Shown: in pieces, positions 22,997-34,210 of the stretch
Position numbering within the stretch: the first letter of the stretch is position 1
Layout: each line of letters begins with the position of its first letter
Notes under the pieces: generated by a model
The model's input: only the letters and a program-made list of their open reading frames with translations
Databases searched by the model: none
What the model was told of the DNA's origin: nothing
Translations under genes and position numbers: made by a program
DNA from: Prorocentrum cordatum
Lineage: Eukaryota; Sar; Dinophyceae; Prorocentrales; Prorocentraceae
NCBI GenBank assembly: GCA_963575745.1
Contig: CAUYUJ010014206.1
Coordinates: forward strand, 319,979 to 383,978
Length of the DNA stretch: 64,000 nucleotides
Direction of reading: 5' to 3'

Positions 22997-24202
22997 ATGC
23001 AGGTTCAGTTCAGCACGATGTTTAAGCCAATGGCGGACATGCTATCGGAGCGAGGAGTTCCACAGTTCGACGGCACGCCCAGCAAATGGACAGGATACGA
23101 GGAGCGGGGGATTATTTTCATTGCGAAGCTCACATTGGAGAAGAGGGAGGGCGAAGCGGCTCCCATGCTCAGCGCAGGTCTCACAGGTGAAGCATGGGAC
23201 GAAGTTGAGGACCTCTCAGCAGACGAGCTCATCGAGCCCAACGCGGCGAAGCAGCTCATGGCCATATTACGGAACTGTTTCAAGATGGACGACAGGACGG
23301 AGATCGCGGACGATTTTGAGGAGTATTTTTGCAAGCTCAGGCGGTACAAGGGCGAGACGCTGTTCGCCTACATCTCCAGTGTGCGCGCTGCAGAGCGCAA
23401 GCTCAGGACGCGCAACATCGAGCTACCGGCGAAGGTCCGAGGCTGGCTCGCGCTGCGACGAGGGGGGTGCAGCGCGGACCAGAAGGTGGTCATCATGTTT
23501 GTAGTTGGTAAGGATACCACACAGGTGAAGTTGATCGAGGCGTTGGAGACAATGTTCGGGCAGGACAGCATCATGCACGTGCCGAATCACGCACGGAAGC
23601 AGTATTTCGTCGACGGGGACACAGCAGAGTACTATGGCGAGGAGTTCTATGCTGGCGAGCCTGAGGACGAGCCAGACGACATTGACCAGACGTACTTGGC
23701 GGAGGATGACGAGACATGGTACGACTGCGAAGAGAGCGACTACCAGCGCGACCCCAACACAGCGCAAGAGCTCGACCAAGTCGAGCACGACGAAGTCTAC
23801 GCAGCCTACGCGGGCGCCAGGATGCGGTTCAACGACCTGAAGTTAGCGCGCGGTTTCGACCCAGTAGTGGCGATGGTAGGCGGAAATCCATTTCGGCCGC
23901 AGCATCAGCAGGAGGTTCACACGGACGAGGCTGGCCAAGCAGCACAGGCACCAAAGGGCGCGGCAAGTCCGAAGGAAGCAAGGGCAGCCCAAAAGGATCA
24001 TCGCCTCCAGGCGCATACAGCAGTCCACGACCGACAGCAGCGGACCCAATGGGCAGGGCAAGGGCAGCTACGAAGCCAGCGCCGACATCAACACCGTCGG
24101 CCAACGGCCTACGACGCGGCAAGCCCGGCCACTGGGCTAGGGACTGCACCGAGCCTCCCAACAAGAAGCGGGTCCACGCCGACGACAGCTCGATGGCGAT
24201 GA
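22997..24202 (+). CDS. element A gag
   Basis: This is the capsid-type protein of element A. The frame is open from 22709, but that ATG lies inside the LTR, so the ATG at 22997 is a likelier start. The region from about 23030 to 23560 has the gag pattern of dinoflagellate copia elements: FDGTPSKWTGYEERG, then MLSAGLTGEAWDEVEDLS, a EEYFCKLRRYKGETLFAYIS segment, and LPAKVRGWLALRRGG. An acidic Asp/Glu stretch follows. After about 23900 the correct frame seems to shift, since the zinc knuckle lies in the next frame. Confidence 0.8.
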   Translation: MQVQFSTMFKPMADMLSERGVPQFDGTPSKWTGYEERGIIFIAKLTLEKREGEAAPMLSAGLTGEAWDEVEDLSADELIEPNAAKQLMAILRNCFKMDDRTEIADDFEEYFCKLRRYKGETLFAYISSVRAAERKLRTRNIELPAKVRGWLALRRGGCSADQKVVIMFVVGKDTTQVKLIEALETMFGQDSIMHVPNHARKQYFVDGDTAEYYGEEFYAGEPEDEPDDIDQTYLAEDDETWYDCEESDYQRDPNTAQELDQVEHDEVYAAYAGARMRFNDLKLARGFDPVVAMVGGNPFRPQHQQEVHTDEAGQAAQAPKGAASPKEARAAQKDHRLQAHTAVHDRQQRTQWAGQGQLRSQRRHQHRRPTAYDAASPATGLGTAPSLPTRSGSTPTTARWR

Positions 24203-24762
24203 TCTATTGGGGCGGCAAGTGTCATAGCAAGGCCAACGCCAGCGCAATACCAGCAAGCAACGGAGTCATGGACTGCGGAGCGACGACCCCGATGTCCGAC
24301 TCAGAGACGATCAAGGACCACGTGAGGGATTGCCGAGAGAAGCCGTATCCCATCGATGACCTCAGGTTCTGCAAGTGCCGACGGCCCGTTCGGCTCGGTA
24401 ACGGCAAGATCGAATGTGCGCAGCGGTGTGGCGCAATGTCTGCCAGCTTCGAGCAGAAGCCAGGCGCGCTCTACACGCGCGCGGAACCGTGGCGCGCGCC
24501 CTTCTCATTGCCGAGGCCGTTGCTGGAAGTGTTCGGAGTTCAGGTTGACAACGCCGCGCGGGCAGCTGCGTGGAACGGCGGCGAGTTCGAGGCTGCAACG
24601 TCATCACCACAAGGACACTACGCGGTGGACCCTCTGGAGGAGCCGGACGGGGAGACGAGTCGCCGCGCGAACGACTTCGAGCGCGAGCCCGTCGATGCAG
24701 CGCAGTTCCTGGGCCCGAGCAACGAGGCCATGAGCGGCGTGGAGTTTTTGGGCAACACTTAA
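24090..24762 (+). CDS. element A zinc-knuckle remnant and aspartic protease
   Basis: In the frame that ends at 24762, RGKPGHWARDC (24111-24146) is a CCHC knuckle whose first two cysteines are lost. Downstream, VMDCGATTPMSD (24267-24300) matches the active-site D-S/T-G-A motif of retroviral-type proteases with Cys in the second place, a form I associate with dinoflagellate elements. The frame overlaps the end of the gag frame. Protease identity rests on this motif and its position between gag and integrase. Confidence 0.65.
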
Positions 24763-24763
24763 C

Positions 24764-25760
24764 GTGGCGGACTCCAGCGAAAACGGCGAACAGCAGGAGC
24801 AACCACAACGTCGTCCTCGCACAGAAAGCTATTCCCGACGCGTAGTACAAGTTGGTTGTTGCAGAGCCTACATGGATCAGTGGAAGTGCCAGCGGCATTC
24901 CTCATGTGGCAACCTGTGCTTCACTACGACAGCCGTTGAGCCATTCGGCACCGTGCAATTAGAGCCATGCTGGTGCCTACTACCACATACGACGGACGAA
25001 GTCAACTTCAGCACCGACGACGACCCCGATGACGGCGCCAAGCAGATTTCGACCAACTTCGTTCGCCAGATCGACTCAGCCGCGAAGCATGCCAGCGAGC
25101 AGCACCTACAGACCATGAGGAGGGTAGCTCAACAACGGCGCACTACGAGACGGACGATGTGGGAAGTCTACGCTGGAGAAGCCAGGCTTTCACAAGACTT
25201 GCGAGATCTAGGAGCGCGCGTGGAGACGCTTGGGCTCAGTGCCGGCGGGGATTTCGCAATGGAGGACCATCAGAAGGCATTCTTCAAGAAGTTGACGGAG
25301 GAGCAGCCTGGCGAGGTTCATCCGTCACCAACGTGCGGACCCTGGCCCAACATGCAGGAGCTCAACATCCACCGGCACCCCGGCTGGAAGGAGTACCCCA
25401 CCGAGCTACGAGAACGGCATCATCGAGTACATCTACAGTTTGTGGCCAAGGTATATCGCATACAGCAGCAGGGAGGACGACATGCTCATATCGAACATCC
25501 AGCTACGTCGAGGGCCTGGCATACCGTGGCGCTCAGCCGCCCATGCGGCGAACGCAGCACTTTCGACCAATGCATGCGCGGCCGTGCGATCGAGGGCAAC
25601 GCCAGCACTGCAAATAAGCCGACGACACTTGAGACGAACAAGAAGGTCACGGCAGCGGTACTCAGCGAGCGATGCGACCGATCACATGGACACGACCTAC
25701 TGGAGGGGCGGAAGTTCACCAAACCCGCCGAGGACTACCCGAGATCTCAGCAGCGACGAT
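24764..25760 (+). CDS. element A methyltransferase-like accessory domain
   Basis: The domain runs from about 25157. It begins MWEVYAGEARLSQDLRDLG, resembling the glycine-rich SAM-binding motif I. It continues through SPTCGPWPNMQELN (25324-25365), which resembles the Pro-Cys catalytic motif of C5-cytosine methyltransferases, and then RRH-AHIEHPATSRAW (about 25475-25520), FDQCM, KPTTL and ERCDRSHGH. Element B has the same set of motifs at the same place (54.4-55.0 kb). The methyltransferase reading is inference from motif pattern. The domain could be enzymatically dead. The C-terminal end after about 25700 shifts frame. Confidence 0.6.
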
Positions 25761-25899
25761 GGCGCATTCATGGTCGAGCCGGGGATCGAGGACACTTACG
25801 CGGCGGATGATTCTGCGCAGTCGGAGGACAACCCGAGCGTTCGGACTCCAGTCGCGAAGCTCATCAGCACGCGCGCCTGCGAGAGCAGCGCGGCACGGA

Positions 25900-27199
25900 G
25901 GCGCTGCGCTACTTCGAGAGACTTCACCAGAACATGGGGCACCCCAACCAAGCAGTACTACATCGTCTACTTCAACAGGCAGGCGCCCAGGAGGACATCC
26001 TACAGCGTGCATCGGAGTATCGGTGCGAGAGCTGCATGGCCCGACAACGTCCACCAAAAGCACCCAATGCGTTAGCGAAGCGGGCTTTTCAGTTCAACGA
26101 GATCGTCTATACGGGCGTCTTCTGGATCAAGATTAGTACCGGCAAGACGCCAGTTAGACCGGGCCACGCGTTACTGTGCAGTACGTACTATCAAGACCGA
26201 GGCGGTAGAGGAGCTGATCAGGGCAGTTGCGCGCGGCTGGATCAGGCAATTTGGACCCATGGGGGAATTGCGGACAGACGACGGTTCAGGTTTGGCTCTA
26301 GTTTCTAGAATTTCATGGCATTTCGATCGTCACTGCAGCATGCGAGGCGCATTCCAGTCTGGGAGTGGTGGAACGTCGGCATCAAGTTGTTCGAGAGGCA
26401 GTGGAGCTTCATTGCGCAGACGTTGCCGACCGTGGCGCCAGGGCGGCTATCGCGGAGGATGTGATCACGGAGGCTTGTATTTATGTGCCACAGCACGTCC
26501 ATCGGTTGGCTTCCACAAAGTGCTCTTCACCATGCCAGTGGGTTTCCGGAATTGATCCGACTACTACCATGACCCACTCCAGCGACGAGCTTTCACCGGT
26601 TACCCTGTGCCAGATGAAGGAGGATGAGGACTTCAAGAATGTGCTTGAGCGAAGGCCAATGGCGGCATCAGCGTTTATGCAGGCGGACGCATCGGCCGAA
26701 ATACGGCGTGCACTTCTACGACGTCACGTTGCCCTCAAGCGCGATCTTGCGACCGGCCAGCGGCGCCGCTACTGGAAAGAGGACACGGCCAACAAGCTCA
26801 TCAAGAAAAAGTGGAAGGGATCCGCAATCGTGCTCTTCAAAGGGATGGGGCAGGACGGGGGCCGACAGGATTTACTGGATCCTGCGCGGCGCGAGCGCAC
26901 TACGCTGTGCCCCACGACGCAGTCGACCAAATGTCAGCGATCAGGGATGTGTTCTCTTGGAGAACCTCACGCAGGCCAAGGAGACGCTCGGCAACATGAG
27001 ACGGACCGGAGTCACGCAGTTCCACGATGTCGGCTCACGGCAGCAACCGTTCGACGCGCCGGGCGGTTCGGACATGGACATCAGCGACGACGATGGGCCA
27101 GGAGACGAACCACCCAAAACGACAGAGGGAAACACCGTTTACTGGGGCAGCAGCAGCTTCGGCAACAACGGAGATGGCATCACACCCCCTCCAGTCTAG
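25900..27199 (+). pseudogene. element A integrase (frameshifted)
   Basis: The zinc-binding HHCC part is clear in one frame (25934-26130): MGHPNQAVLHRLLQQAG, then YRCESCMARQRPPK. It leads into NEIVYTGVFWIK, where the first catalytic Asp seems replaced by Gly or Thr. LRTDDGSG at 26263-26286 holds the second Asp in another frame. VERRHQVVREAVEL (26368-26409) holds the catalytic Glu in a third. The C-terminal part includes WKEDTANKLIKKKWKGSA near 26775-26825 and IYWILRGASALRCAP near 26870-26915. At least three frame changes make it non-functional. Confidence 0.75.
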
Positions 27200-27599
27200 G
27201 CATGCCCAGCATTGCAGAGGACGAGCGGAGGGATGTCCCCCGCGCACCTCAACAAGAAAGACAGCCAAGCGAAGCACAACCATATAAAGAACCAATACCA
27301 CCAACACCCCCACCTCAGACTATGGGATCACCAGGACAGTCAATGACCCCACCAACCACGCAGACACAGTCACCACCACCACCAGTTCAGCTGCTAGCGC
27401 CAATACCAGCACCAGCTATGTTGGGACCAGCGGCGGCAGCATCGTCGAGTTCACGAACGCCGGCTCCAACATCTGCCACGGCGGCTTTGGAGTTAAAGGA
27501 GGGTCGCAGGATATTGGATGCAGCAGGTGCTTCCATCCTTACCCGACCTGGATGAGCATATCGATGACCACCGCCATCAGTACCACCGGCAGAGTCTCA

Positions 27600-28700
27600 G
27601 CCAGTCGGAGACGACAGCGCAGACGACGAGCTCGCAGCCATGCAGCTCACGCTAGAGGACAAGGACATACCGTCCAGATGGGAGTTCGACGGCAACGAAG
27701 CGAAGCTCAATGACATTTACGCCGAGATCAGTACCAGGACCATGACATTACACGAGCGAGCAGCGCTCATGGATGGCAAGCGGAGGAGTTGTTCGGAAAC
27801 GAAGTTTGGGAGTTGCATGCGCCTGCCAGAGAGGAGGGCCCCGAGCGCATCCTGAAGGCAAAGTTGGAACTGAAACGGGCCAAGAGCGATGACGGTACAC
27901 CGAGGGCCAAGGCACGCCTAGTGCTAAATGCACTAGCGACCCAGTCGCACTGGACGGCAAGATACCGAAGGCATCACCTATACCATCCCGATTGGGACGT
28001 CAGTTGGCCATGTTGTTGGCAGCAAACCTCGGGTGGAGAATGTGGACAGCGGACGTGGCAAACGCATTCCTACAGGGGCGGCCGCAAGAACGAGTGCTCT
28101 ACGCCAAAGTACCGCGAGACGCAGCAGGGCTCATGGGCATCGAGCCGGACACGCTCATGAAGCTGATGGAGCCTTTGCACAGACAAGTGGACGCACCATG
28201 CAGTTGGCGGCAACGACCTCAACGCCAGCGGGCTCAAGCAGCACCCCCGGGACCCATGCCTCTTTGTTAGCTGCGGCAAGGGCGGCACGTGCGACGGGCT
28301 TGTCCTATTCTACGTAGACGACATGCTCGGGGGAGGAGATCGCAAGTCAAGAGTACGCCAAGAGCAAGTTCAAGCTTCGGAAGTGGATAGAGGAGGACAA
28401 AATGGAGCATTGTGGATCGGACCTACACCAAGCCACTCACTGGGACAACAAGCACTTCGACGGCACTGAAATCAACATCAAGATGTAGTCCTACGCCTCC
28501 AACCTTAAACCGATCACGATTGATCAGAGGGACGGCAACAACGACCGACTACCCACGCCAGAGGAGATACGCCAACTTCGAGGACGATTTGGAGCTCTAC
28601 AGTGGCCGAGCTCGCAAGCGTGCCCGCACGCGTCAGCATCGGTCCGCATTCACCAAGGGCAGCTTCAACGGCGACGAGGACGACAGCAAGGGAGGCAAAT
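27600..28700 (+). pseudogene. element A reverse transcriptase (frameshifted)
   Basis: Copia-type RT motifs appear in order but in changing frames: PRAKARLVL (27900-27926), GRQLAMLLAANLGWRMWTAD (27995-28054), VANAFLQGRPQERVLYAK (about 28055-28110), and the catalytic FYVDDMLGG at about 28308-28334. Several indels separate them, and an in-frame stop follows near 28487. The RNase H domain follows in a frame of its own. Confidence 0.8.
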
Positions 28701-28775
28701 AAAATGTTGAGGTTCCACAAGCAGAACGCGGGCGTCGGTCTCAAGGTGTAGAAGATTAGCAAGGTCAGCGACATC

Positions 28776-29411
28776 GTGCCCGTAGCGATGACGGGCGCCA
28801 TTTGGGGAGTACGACAAGACGGATCTAGTCAAGGAGGATATGTGGTCATGGTATGCCACTCGAAAGTATCTGACGGCGAGGATTCAGATTCCCTCATTGT
28901 TGATAGGAAGTCTTTCAAGTTGATAAGACTGGCCAGGTCATCGCTACATGCAGAATCCCAAGCGGCGGCGTCAGGCATGGACGCACTAGCAGTTGCGAAG
29001 CGATTCTGGGCAGCCCTCATCCACGGCAACGCGAACTTCAACTTTGGCGAGAGCCCGTGCTACGCGGGAGAGTCAGCACTCGGCATCGATGAGAAGGCGC
29101 TCTACGACGCAGCCAAGAAGGAGAGCACCACCAGCGTTCAGGATAAGCGCACCGACATCGAGGCATTGGCACTACGAGAACGGATGGATGCTACACAGGC
29201 GCAATGGAAGTTGGTCGCATCAGAGCGGCAGAATGCGGATGGTCTCGCGAAATCAGCGGCAAGGCAACTCTTTGCGAACAGACTTCGAACTGGGCGACTT
29301 CAGCTACAGCGCGACCCTACCTATACGGCAGCCAAGAAGAATACCAATGAGGAGTGGCATGATATCATTAAGACAAGTAGGATGGAGACGTCATCAGCTA
29401 CTAAGGCCTGA
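28776..29411 (+). CDS. element A RNase H and pol C-terminus
   Basis: An open frame of 211 codons carries copia-type RNase H features. These are QDGSSQGGYVVMV, then DRKSFKLIRLARSSLHAESQ with the catalytic Glu (28900-28960), the KALYDAAKKE segment with Asp, DKRTDIEAL, and the C-terminal SERQNADGLAKSAARQL. The first ATG used here is arbitrary, because the domain is normally part of the pol polyprotein. The frame ends in TGA at 29409 and continues open beyond it. Confidence 0.78.
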   Translation: MPVAMTGAIWGVRQDGSSQGGYVVMVCHSKVSDGEDSDSLIVDRKSFKLIRLARSSLHAESQAAASGMDALAVAKRFWAALIHGNANFNFGESPCYAGESALGIDEKALYDAAKKESTTSVQDKRTDIEALALRERMDATQAQWKLVASERQNADGLAKSAARQLFANRLRTGRLQLQRDPTYTAAKKNTNEEWHDIIKTSRMETSSATKA

Positions 29412-29420
29412 TCACCACTC

Positions 29421-29966
29421 ATGCAGGTGGCAGTATTTGCCACGTGCTGTTGCAAGTCCGCGGCAATTTGCACTCCAACGTTCGGCTACCGCACAGAGTA
29501 CAAGTACTACTATGACGAGATCGCGAAGTCTTCGTTGTTTTCTGGCGGCATCTGGGATGCAGTCACGTTTACCATGATTGGAATGGCAGTGGCAGTTCCC
29601 GCAGTCTACTACACATTGCGAGAGTCTATGGAGCATCGAGACGACTCCAGTGTGAAGTACCAAACTGAGACCAGCAACAAGCATGAGACGACAGAGGATA
29701 CAGCGACGACCAGCATCGACAAGGAGACGACCATCCACCTCAAGAAGGCGAGCAGCAACCACAAGCAGGTGCGACGGCGGACGGTCGGCGCACAGAGTAG
29801 GGCTACTCACGGGCTGCAGGGGGATCAGCGGCGATTCGGTCACAAAATGAATGGATTCAAGAGACGACAGAACCCAACCAGTGACAGGGCGGCGACGATC
29901 GACCAGCAGACGACAGCCCCAAGGGCTGCAGTGAGTGAGCCAACGCACCAGCGCAATTTCAGATGA
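29421..29966 (+). CDS. element A 3' ORF with one membrane segment
   Basis: A 181-codon ORF in the same frame as the RNase H lies beyond a single TGA. After an N-terminal Cys-rich piece it has one likely transmembrane segment, AVTFTMIGMAVAVPAVYYTL (about residues 52-71), then a Thr/Glu/Lys/Arg-rich hydrophilic tail. It lies where envelope-like or extra ORFs sit in some LTR elements. It may also be the polyprotein tail with a mutated stop. I do not recognise a family. Confidence 0.5.
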   Translation: MQVAVFATCCCKSAAICTPTFGYRTEYKYYYDEIAKSSLFSGGIWDAVTFTMIGMAVAVPAVYYTLRESMEHRDDSSVKYQTETSNKHETTEDTATTSIDKETTIHLKKASSNHKQVRRRTVGAQSRATHGLQGDQRRFGHKMNGFKRRQNPTSDRAATIDQQTTAPRAAVSEPTHQRNFR

Positions 29967-30148
29967 TTTGTTTTGCACATTCAGTTTGCATTGCCAGTTA
30001 TGCACTTCATAGCTCCCTTGCAGACACAGGTTCGCATTTCATATTTTTGCAGTTTGTTTATGCCCGTTCGTTTATGCAGTCTCTGCAGTCTGTGCGGGAT
30101 ACGTTTGAGATGTTTATACATGGGGGTTCAAATTTCACATGTCATACT

Positions 30149-30158
30149 GAAGGGAGGG
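30149..30158 (+). other. candidate polypurine tract of element A
   Basis: GAAGGGAGGG lies about 25 bp upstream of the recognisable start of the 3' LTR. It is the only purine run near the expected place. The gap means either that the LTR begins earlier than the similarity shows or that this is not the tract. Confidence 0.35.
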
Positions 30159-30183
30159 CTTATCCCTCTTTCTTCCTTCACGT

Positions 30184-30372
30184 TTGTGAGATATGCGCAG
30201 CACATCTTGTGTATTGTGCAGAACATGACTGTAGCATAGCGAGTGTGCTGTCACGTTTTGGCCCAAGCCATTTAGGGCCCTTGAGTCGAGCGCGCCGGCG
30301 GTGACCATCAGATGTTATTATTGTTTTTCGTTGGCATTGCCACCTCAGAATTTGGGGGTTTTGAGAAGTTCC
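30184..30372 (+). repeat. 3' LTR of element A
   Basis: This is the diverged direct copy of 22575-22751. It ends AAGTTCC next to the poly-G run where the minisatellite resumes. Confidence 0.85.
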
Positions 30373-31390
30373 TGGGGGGGGGGGGGGGGGGGGGGGCGCA
30401 CTTGCGGGGCCAAGGTGGCCAGGGGAGGCCGCGCCGACACGACGTGGCGAACACGAAGCAATCTGGCGCCCTGGGGGGGGCGGGGGGGCCAGAGAGGCCA
30501 TGCCGGGCAGAGAAGCCAGGGCGCGGGGGGGGGCGCCAGGGGGGCGGGGGCCAGGTGAGGCCGAGACGACACAACGACACGAACATAAACCAATGCTACG
30601 CCCTGGGTGGAACCAGCGAGGCCAGAGAGGTCAAGCAGGTCAGAGAGGCCAGGGCAGGGGCGCGGGGGGGGGGGCGCTTGGGGGGCCGAGGGGGCCAGGG
30701 GCGGCCATGGCGACACGGCGACGCGAACATGAGGCAATGCTACGCCCTGGAAGGAGCGGGGGAAGCCGGCGAGGGCAGGCATATCAGGCGGGGGGGCCAG
30801 GGCAACGAGGGGGGGCGTTTGGCTGGGGGGGCCAGGCGAGGCCACGCCGAGACGACGACGCGATCATCAATCAATCCGACGCCCCGGGGGGAACGGGGCA
30901 GACCAGAGAGGTCAGGCAGATCAGGGAGGCCAGGGCAAAGGGGGCGGGGGCGCCGGGGAGGCCAAGGGGGCCAGGGGAAACCACGACGACAATACGATAC
31001 GAACACACAGCAATCCTACGCCTTAGGGGGGGCGGGAGCGGCCGGAGAAGTCAAGCAGGTCAGGGAGGCCAGGGCAGGGGGGTAACAGGGAGGTCGAGGG
31101 GGCCAGGGGAAGCCGCGCCGACGCGACGACGCGAACATGCGACGATCCGGCGCCCTCGGGGGGAATTCAACGGGCGCGGCCAGAAAGGCCGCCAGGCAGG
31201 TCAGGGAGGCCACGGCAGGGGGGCGGGGCGCCAGGGGGCCCAAGGGGGCCAGTGGAGGCCAGGACAACACAGCGACACGAACAGAAAGCAATCCTACGCC
31301 ATGGGGTGGGCGGGAGGGGCCAGGCAGGTCAGGGAGGCCAAGGCAGGGGGAGGGGCGCCAGGGAGGCCGAGGGGGCTAGGGGATGCCACG
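30373..31390. repeat. G-rich minisatellite, right flank of element A
   Basis: There are about eight units with period roughly 120-150 bp. The marker segment (ACGACGCGAACATGA..CAAT..ACGCCCTGGGG) recurs near 30438, 30560, 30707, 30844, 30980, 31108 and 31260. It is the same family as 22079-22574. Long plus-strand open frames across it come from the absence of stops in G-rich repeats. Confidence 0.85.
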
Positions 31391-31399
31391 ACGACGCGG

Positions 31400-34210
31400 C
31401 ACTTTGAAGGCTTCTATTTATCGCGTGGGTGATTTCAACTTCTCGGTAACCGACGAGAGAGAGATTTGTGGCTGGAACGGGTGGGACGCTCGCGGTTTCC
31501 TCAAGGATCGCCAAGCATGTTGACACGATATGTCCGTCCTTCCTCGGGGTCGACCAGCCGCATTACACGCATCGTATTAACCCGCGTACCCCCATCCCCT
31601 TCGTTGTCAGTCCGATCTCAACGAATGCGATGCTCCTCTTCCTCCGATCCATGCCTGGATTATCAATCACCCGCACTTTAGAGACGCGTTCGAATCGCCG
31701 GCGGCGGCCAACGAGCTCAATGCTCACCATCCAGCTGTCGTGAGGGAGGTGAAGGGTTCGATGCATGCTGTTGCCCAGGAGGTCAAGTGCTTTGTTGAAA
31801 AGGACGGCGCCAAGTGGAACCCATCCAAAGTTGCCCAGTGCCTTGACTTTCTTCGGGTCCACCGTGGGGGGCCCCGTCGGTGTGCCCAGTGGGCCCTTTC
31901 GGGATTCCCTGGCCTCCTGGAATTCTTCGACTTCAATCTAGTAGTCTGGACTTACTTCCATGTTTTCATAAAGCGATTTCGCCAGTTGGTTATCCGACAG
32001 CTTTCTTGCGAAGAAAACGGCATCTGCCAGGACAATGGCCGCGCGAACGCCCAAAAGGACACCCATCTGGCACGCCTCGGGAGAAGGCGCGGTGCTTGGG
32101 CAAGGACCCGCCCGCGTGTTTTCCAAGCCTCGGTGATCGAGCGCGGGGGTGAAAACGCGGCGCAGCCCCTTGTGGAGCATTGGCAGCATATGTTCCCCAA
32201 CACCCCGCACCTAGATGCGAACCTCTCGCCGCTGCTGACTGGCATCGCGCCCGTGCAGTGTAATGGTGATCGATATGTTGCCCCCGCCCGCACCTGCCAT
32301 CATTGGGTTTTGATTATGGGTACGTTCGTTTCCCCTCGCCCGACGCAAGAAGGGCTCGGCACCTGGGCCCGACGGGATCAGCCACTCTGGGTGGGAATCG
32401 ATTGGCGAGCTAGCGTTGCACGTCCTGTGCTCCTTCAGCATCCACCTTATGTCCTAGAACCCTCTCGGCCCCATGATCAAGTGAAGGCGAACTCTCGGGA
32501 AGTGGCGCCGAGGCGACGCCTCCGGATACTACTAGACCGTTGCCCCTTTTAGCAAGGCTGACAACAAAGTGCTCTTCGGCCGCCGTCGCCGACCAGTTAG
32601 ATGCTGCCATCGTCGACGTCGTCGATCGCTCGCAGAGGGGTTCGGTGCCTGGCCGACCGCTCATCGACAATCCCCCGCGCAAGCTGATGCGCACGATTTT
32701 TCCCGAAGGGGAACTGCGCGGCGTAAAGGTCGGGAGCGGAAAAGAGGGGGGTGATGACTAGGGGGGGTGGATTTCATGGCGCGGGCCATGATATTTCCCC
32801 ATATTTCATGGCGCCTCTTCTTATGTCATTACGTCCCTTGCCCCCCCGCTGGGCCGCGCACATGCCGCCAGTCATGATTTGCACACGCCCCTCTTGGACA
32901 CCCCCCTCTTGGCCGCTCCCGAAAAGGGCGGCGGCGCCGCGCTCTTTGATCTTAAGCCGGCTTCCCCGTCAAGACTGGATCGCAGCGGCGTTGGACAAGC
33001 CGGGCGCCCCGTTCTGCATCCGCGTCGCGACTGCTTTGCTGTGTTCTCAGATCTGAACCATTGTTCCCATTTCTGGCGCCGAGGGATTCGGCTTCTGGGC
33101 CTCGAGGGACACGACCCAAGGCTGCCTGTGAGCGGGATCCTCATCGCCCATCATCCCCTCCATGATACGGATTAAACAGAACCAGCGGTCCTGCGGGTTC
33201 ATCCTCCCCGCGCGTGCGGACGACATTGTGCTTGTGACCAGGGGCTTGTCACAGGTGTTACCTCTTGATGCGCGGGGGTCAGCGCAGGAGTCCCAGTGGA
33301 CGGGCTGGGCGCTAAACGTAGCGAAATGCCACATCATGATGTTGAACATCACCGATGAAGACACTGATGTCCAGCGTTTTGTTTGAACAGTATCCTCAAC
33401 ATGAGCGTGAAGAAATGTTCGTTCGGTTCCAGTGGCCCACCGACGGCTATTTCTGGAGTTGGCGCAGCACCGCCCCGAAGCTGCTTGAAATCTGCACGTG
33501 CGTAAAGTCCTCAAAACTGAGCTTTTTCCCGCTGCGTACAACACTTTCGCCCCCCCCCCCCCCCCCCATCACCTTCCACGTTGCGCGCTGCTACGAGCTG
33601 TCTACTTTGATCTTTGGGAAAGTGAGGTTGGGTCTCCACCATGTTCGAACGCCCCGATATGATATGGTTTTGCCCCAATCGCGCGCACCAGCATGACAAA
33701 TATCGTCCTCGAGATTGAGGCTGAACATATAAAGAAGGTTATGACCCCTGCTGCTCCGTTCCGCGTTGCTGTCCGCTCCGATGCAGACGAGCGAACGGTA
33801 GACAAGTTCCACGAGGCCCGCCAGGGCGAGGAGAGCTGCCTCGCCCCGCCCGTTGGGCACCCTTAGGGTCGTACTATTGTGGCCAGTCTGCTGAGGCTGA
33901 TGACCCGCCACTCATCGCCCTGGGGATCCCCGCGTGACGTGAGACCGACATTTTTGCAGCAGTCTGTAGCCAAGTGTTTGAAACAGACTTGTTTTCTTCG
34001 TTTCCAACTTCCAGAGGCCTTCTGATTCCGCGTCTTCGGTCTTTGAACACTGGGGCCGACGGTCTTGAAGCGGACCTCACCTTTTTGCGATTAGGTATGA
34101 TCGGCAAGAAGTGCCCGCCGAGTATCACAAGTGTTGTCGTACCGTACAGAGCCCCCTTAATGCTTGGCCCACGTCCCGAAGGTTTCGGGGTGGCGCTTAA
34201 GCGGGCCACC
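31400..34210 (+). pseudogene. remnant of a second LINE type (endonuclease to RT)
   Basis: Scattered LINE motifs appear in order and in changing frames. VGDFNFSVTDERE at 31424-31463 carries the endonuclease GDFN motif. LVEHWQHMF near 32169-32196 is the linker pattern before RT. RSQRGSVPGRPLIDN (32629-32673) is the RT Q-G-x-V-P-G-R motif. ADDIVLVTRGLSQ near 33217-33255 holds the catalytic DD, and WALNVAKC follows near 33307. The sequence is too decayed to define a start or end. It differs from LINE-1, since its PGRPLIDN and ADD motifs are of another type. Confidence 0.7.

Larger units (their letters stand above)
22575..30372 (+). mobile_element. copia-type LTR retrotransposon, element A (inactive)
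   Basis: The element is about 7.8 kb with direct LTRs of about 177-189 bp and an initiator-Met-tRNA-type primer-binding site. The internal order is gag, protease, methyltransferase-like domain, integrase, reverse transcriptase, RNase H, then a small membrane-segment ORF. Integrase upstream of RT places it with Ty1/copia. Frameshifts break the integrase and RT. It is inserted in the G run of a minisatellite unit. Confidence 0.88.

Noticed and set aside
30255-30268. GTTTTGGCCCAAG in the LTR of element A as a spliced-leader relic
   Set aside because: Only about 11 of 13 bases match, the other LTR copy diverges at the site, and it is not at a 5' end of anything.
30312-31432. Open frames of 257 and 310 codons in the minisatellite right of element A
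   Set aside because: Gly/Arg/Gln text repeats with the minisatellite unit, and the opposite strand is open as well.
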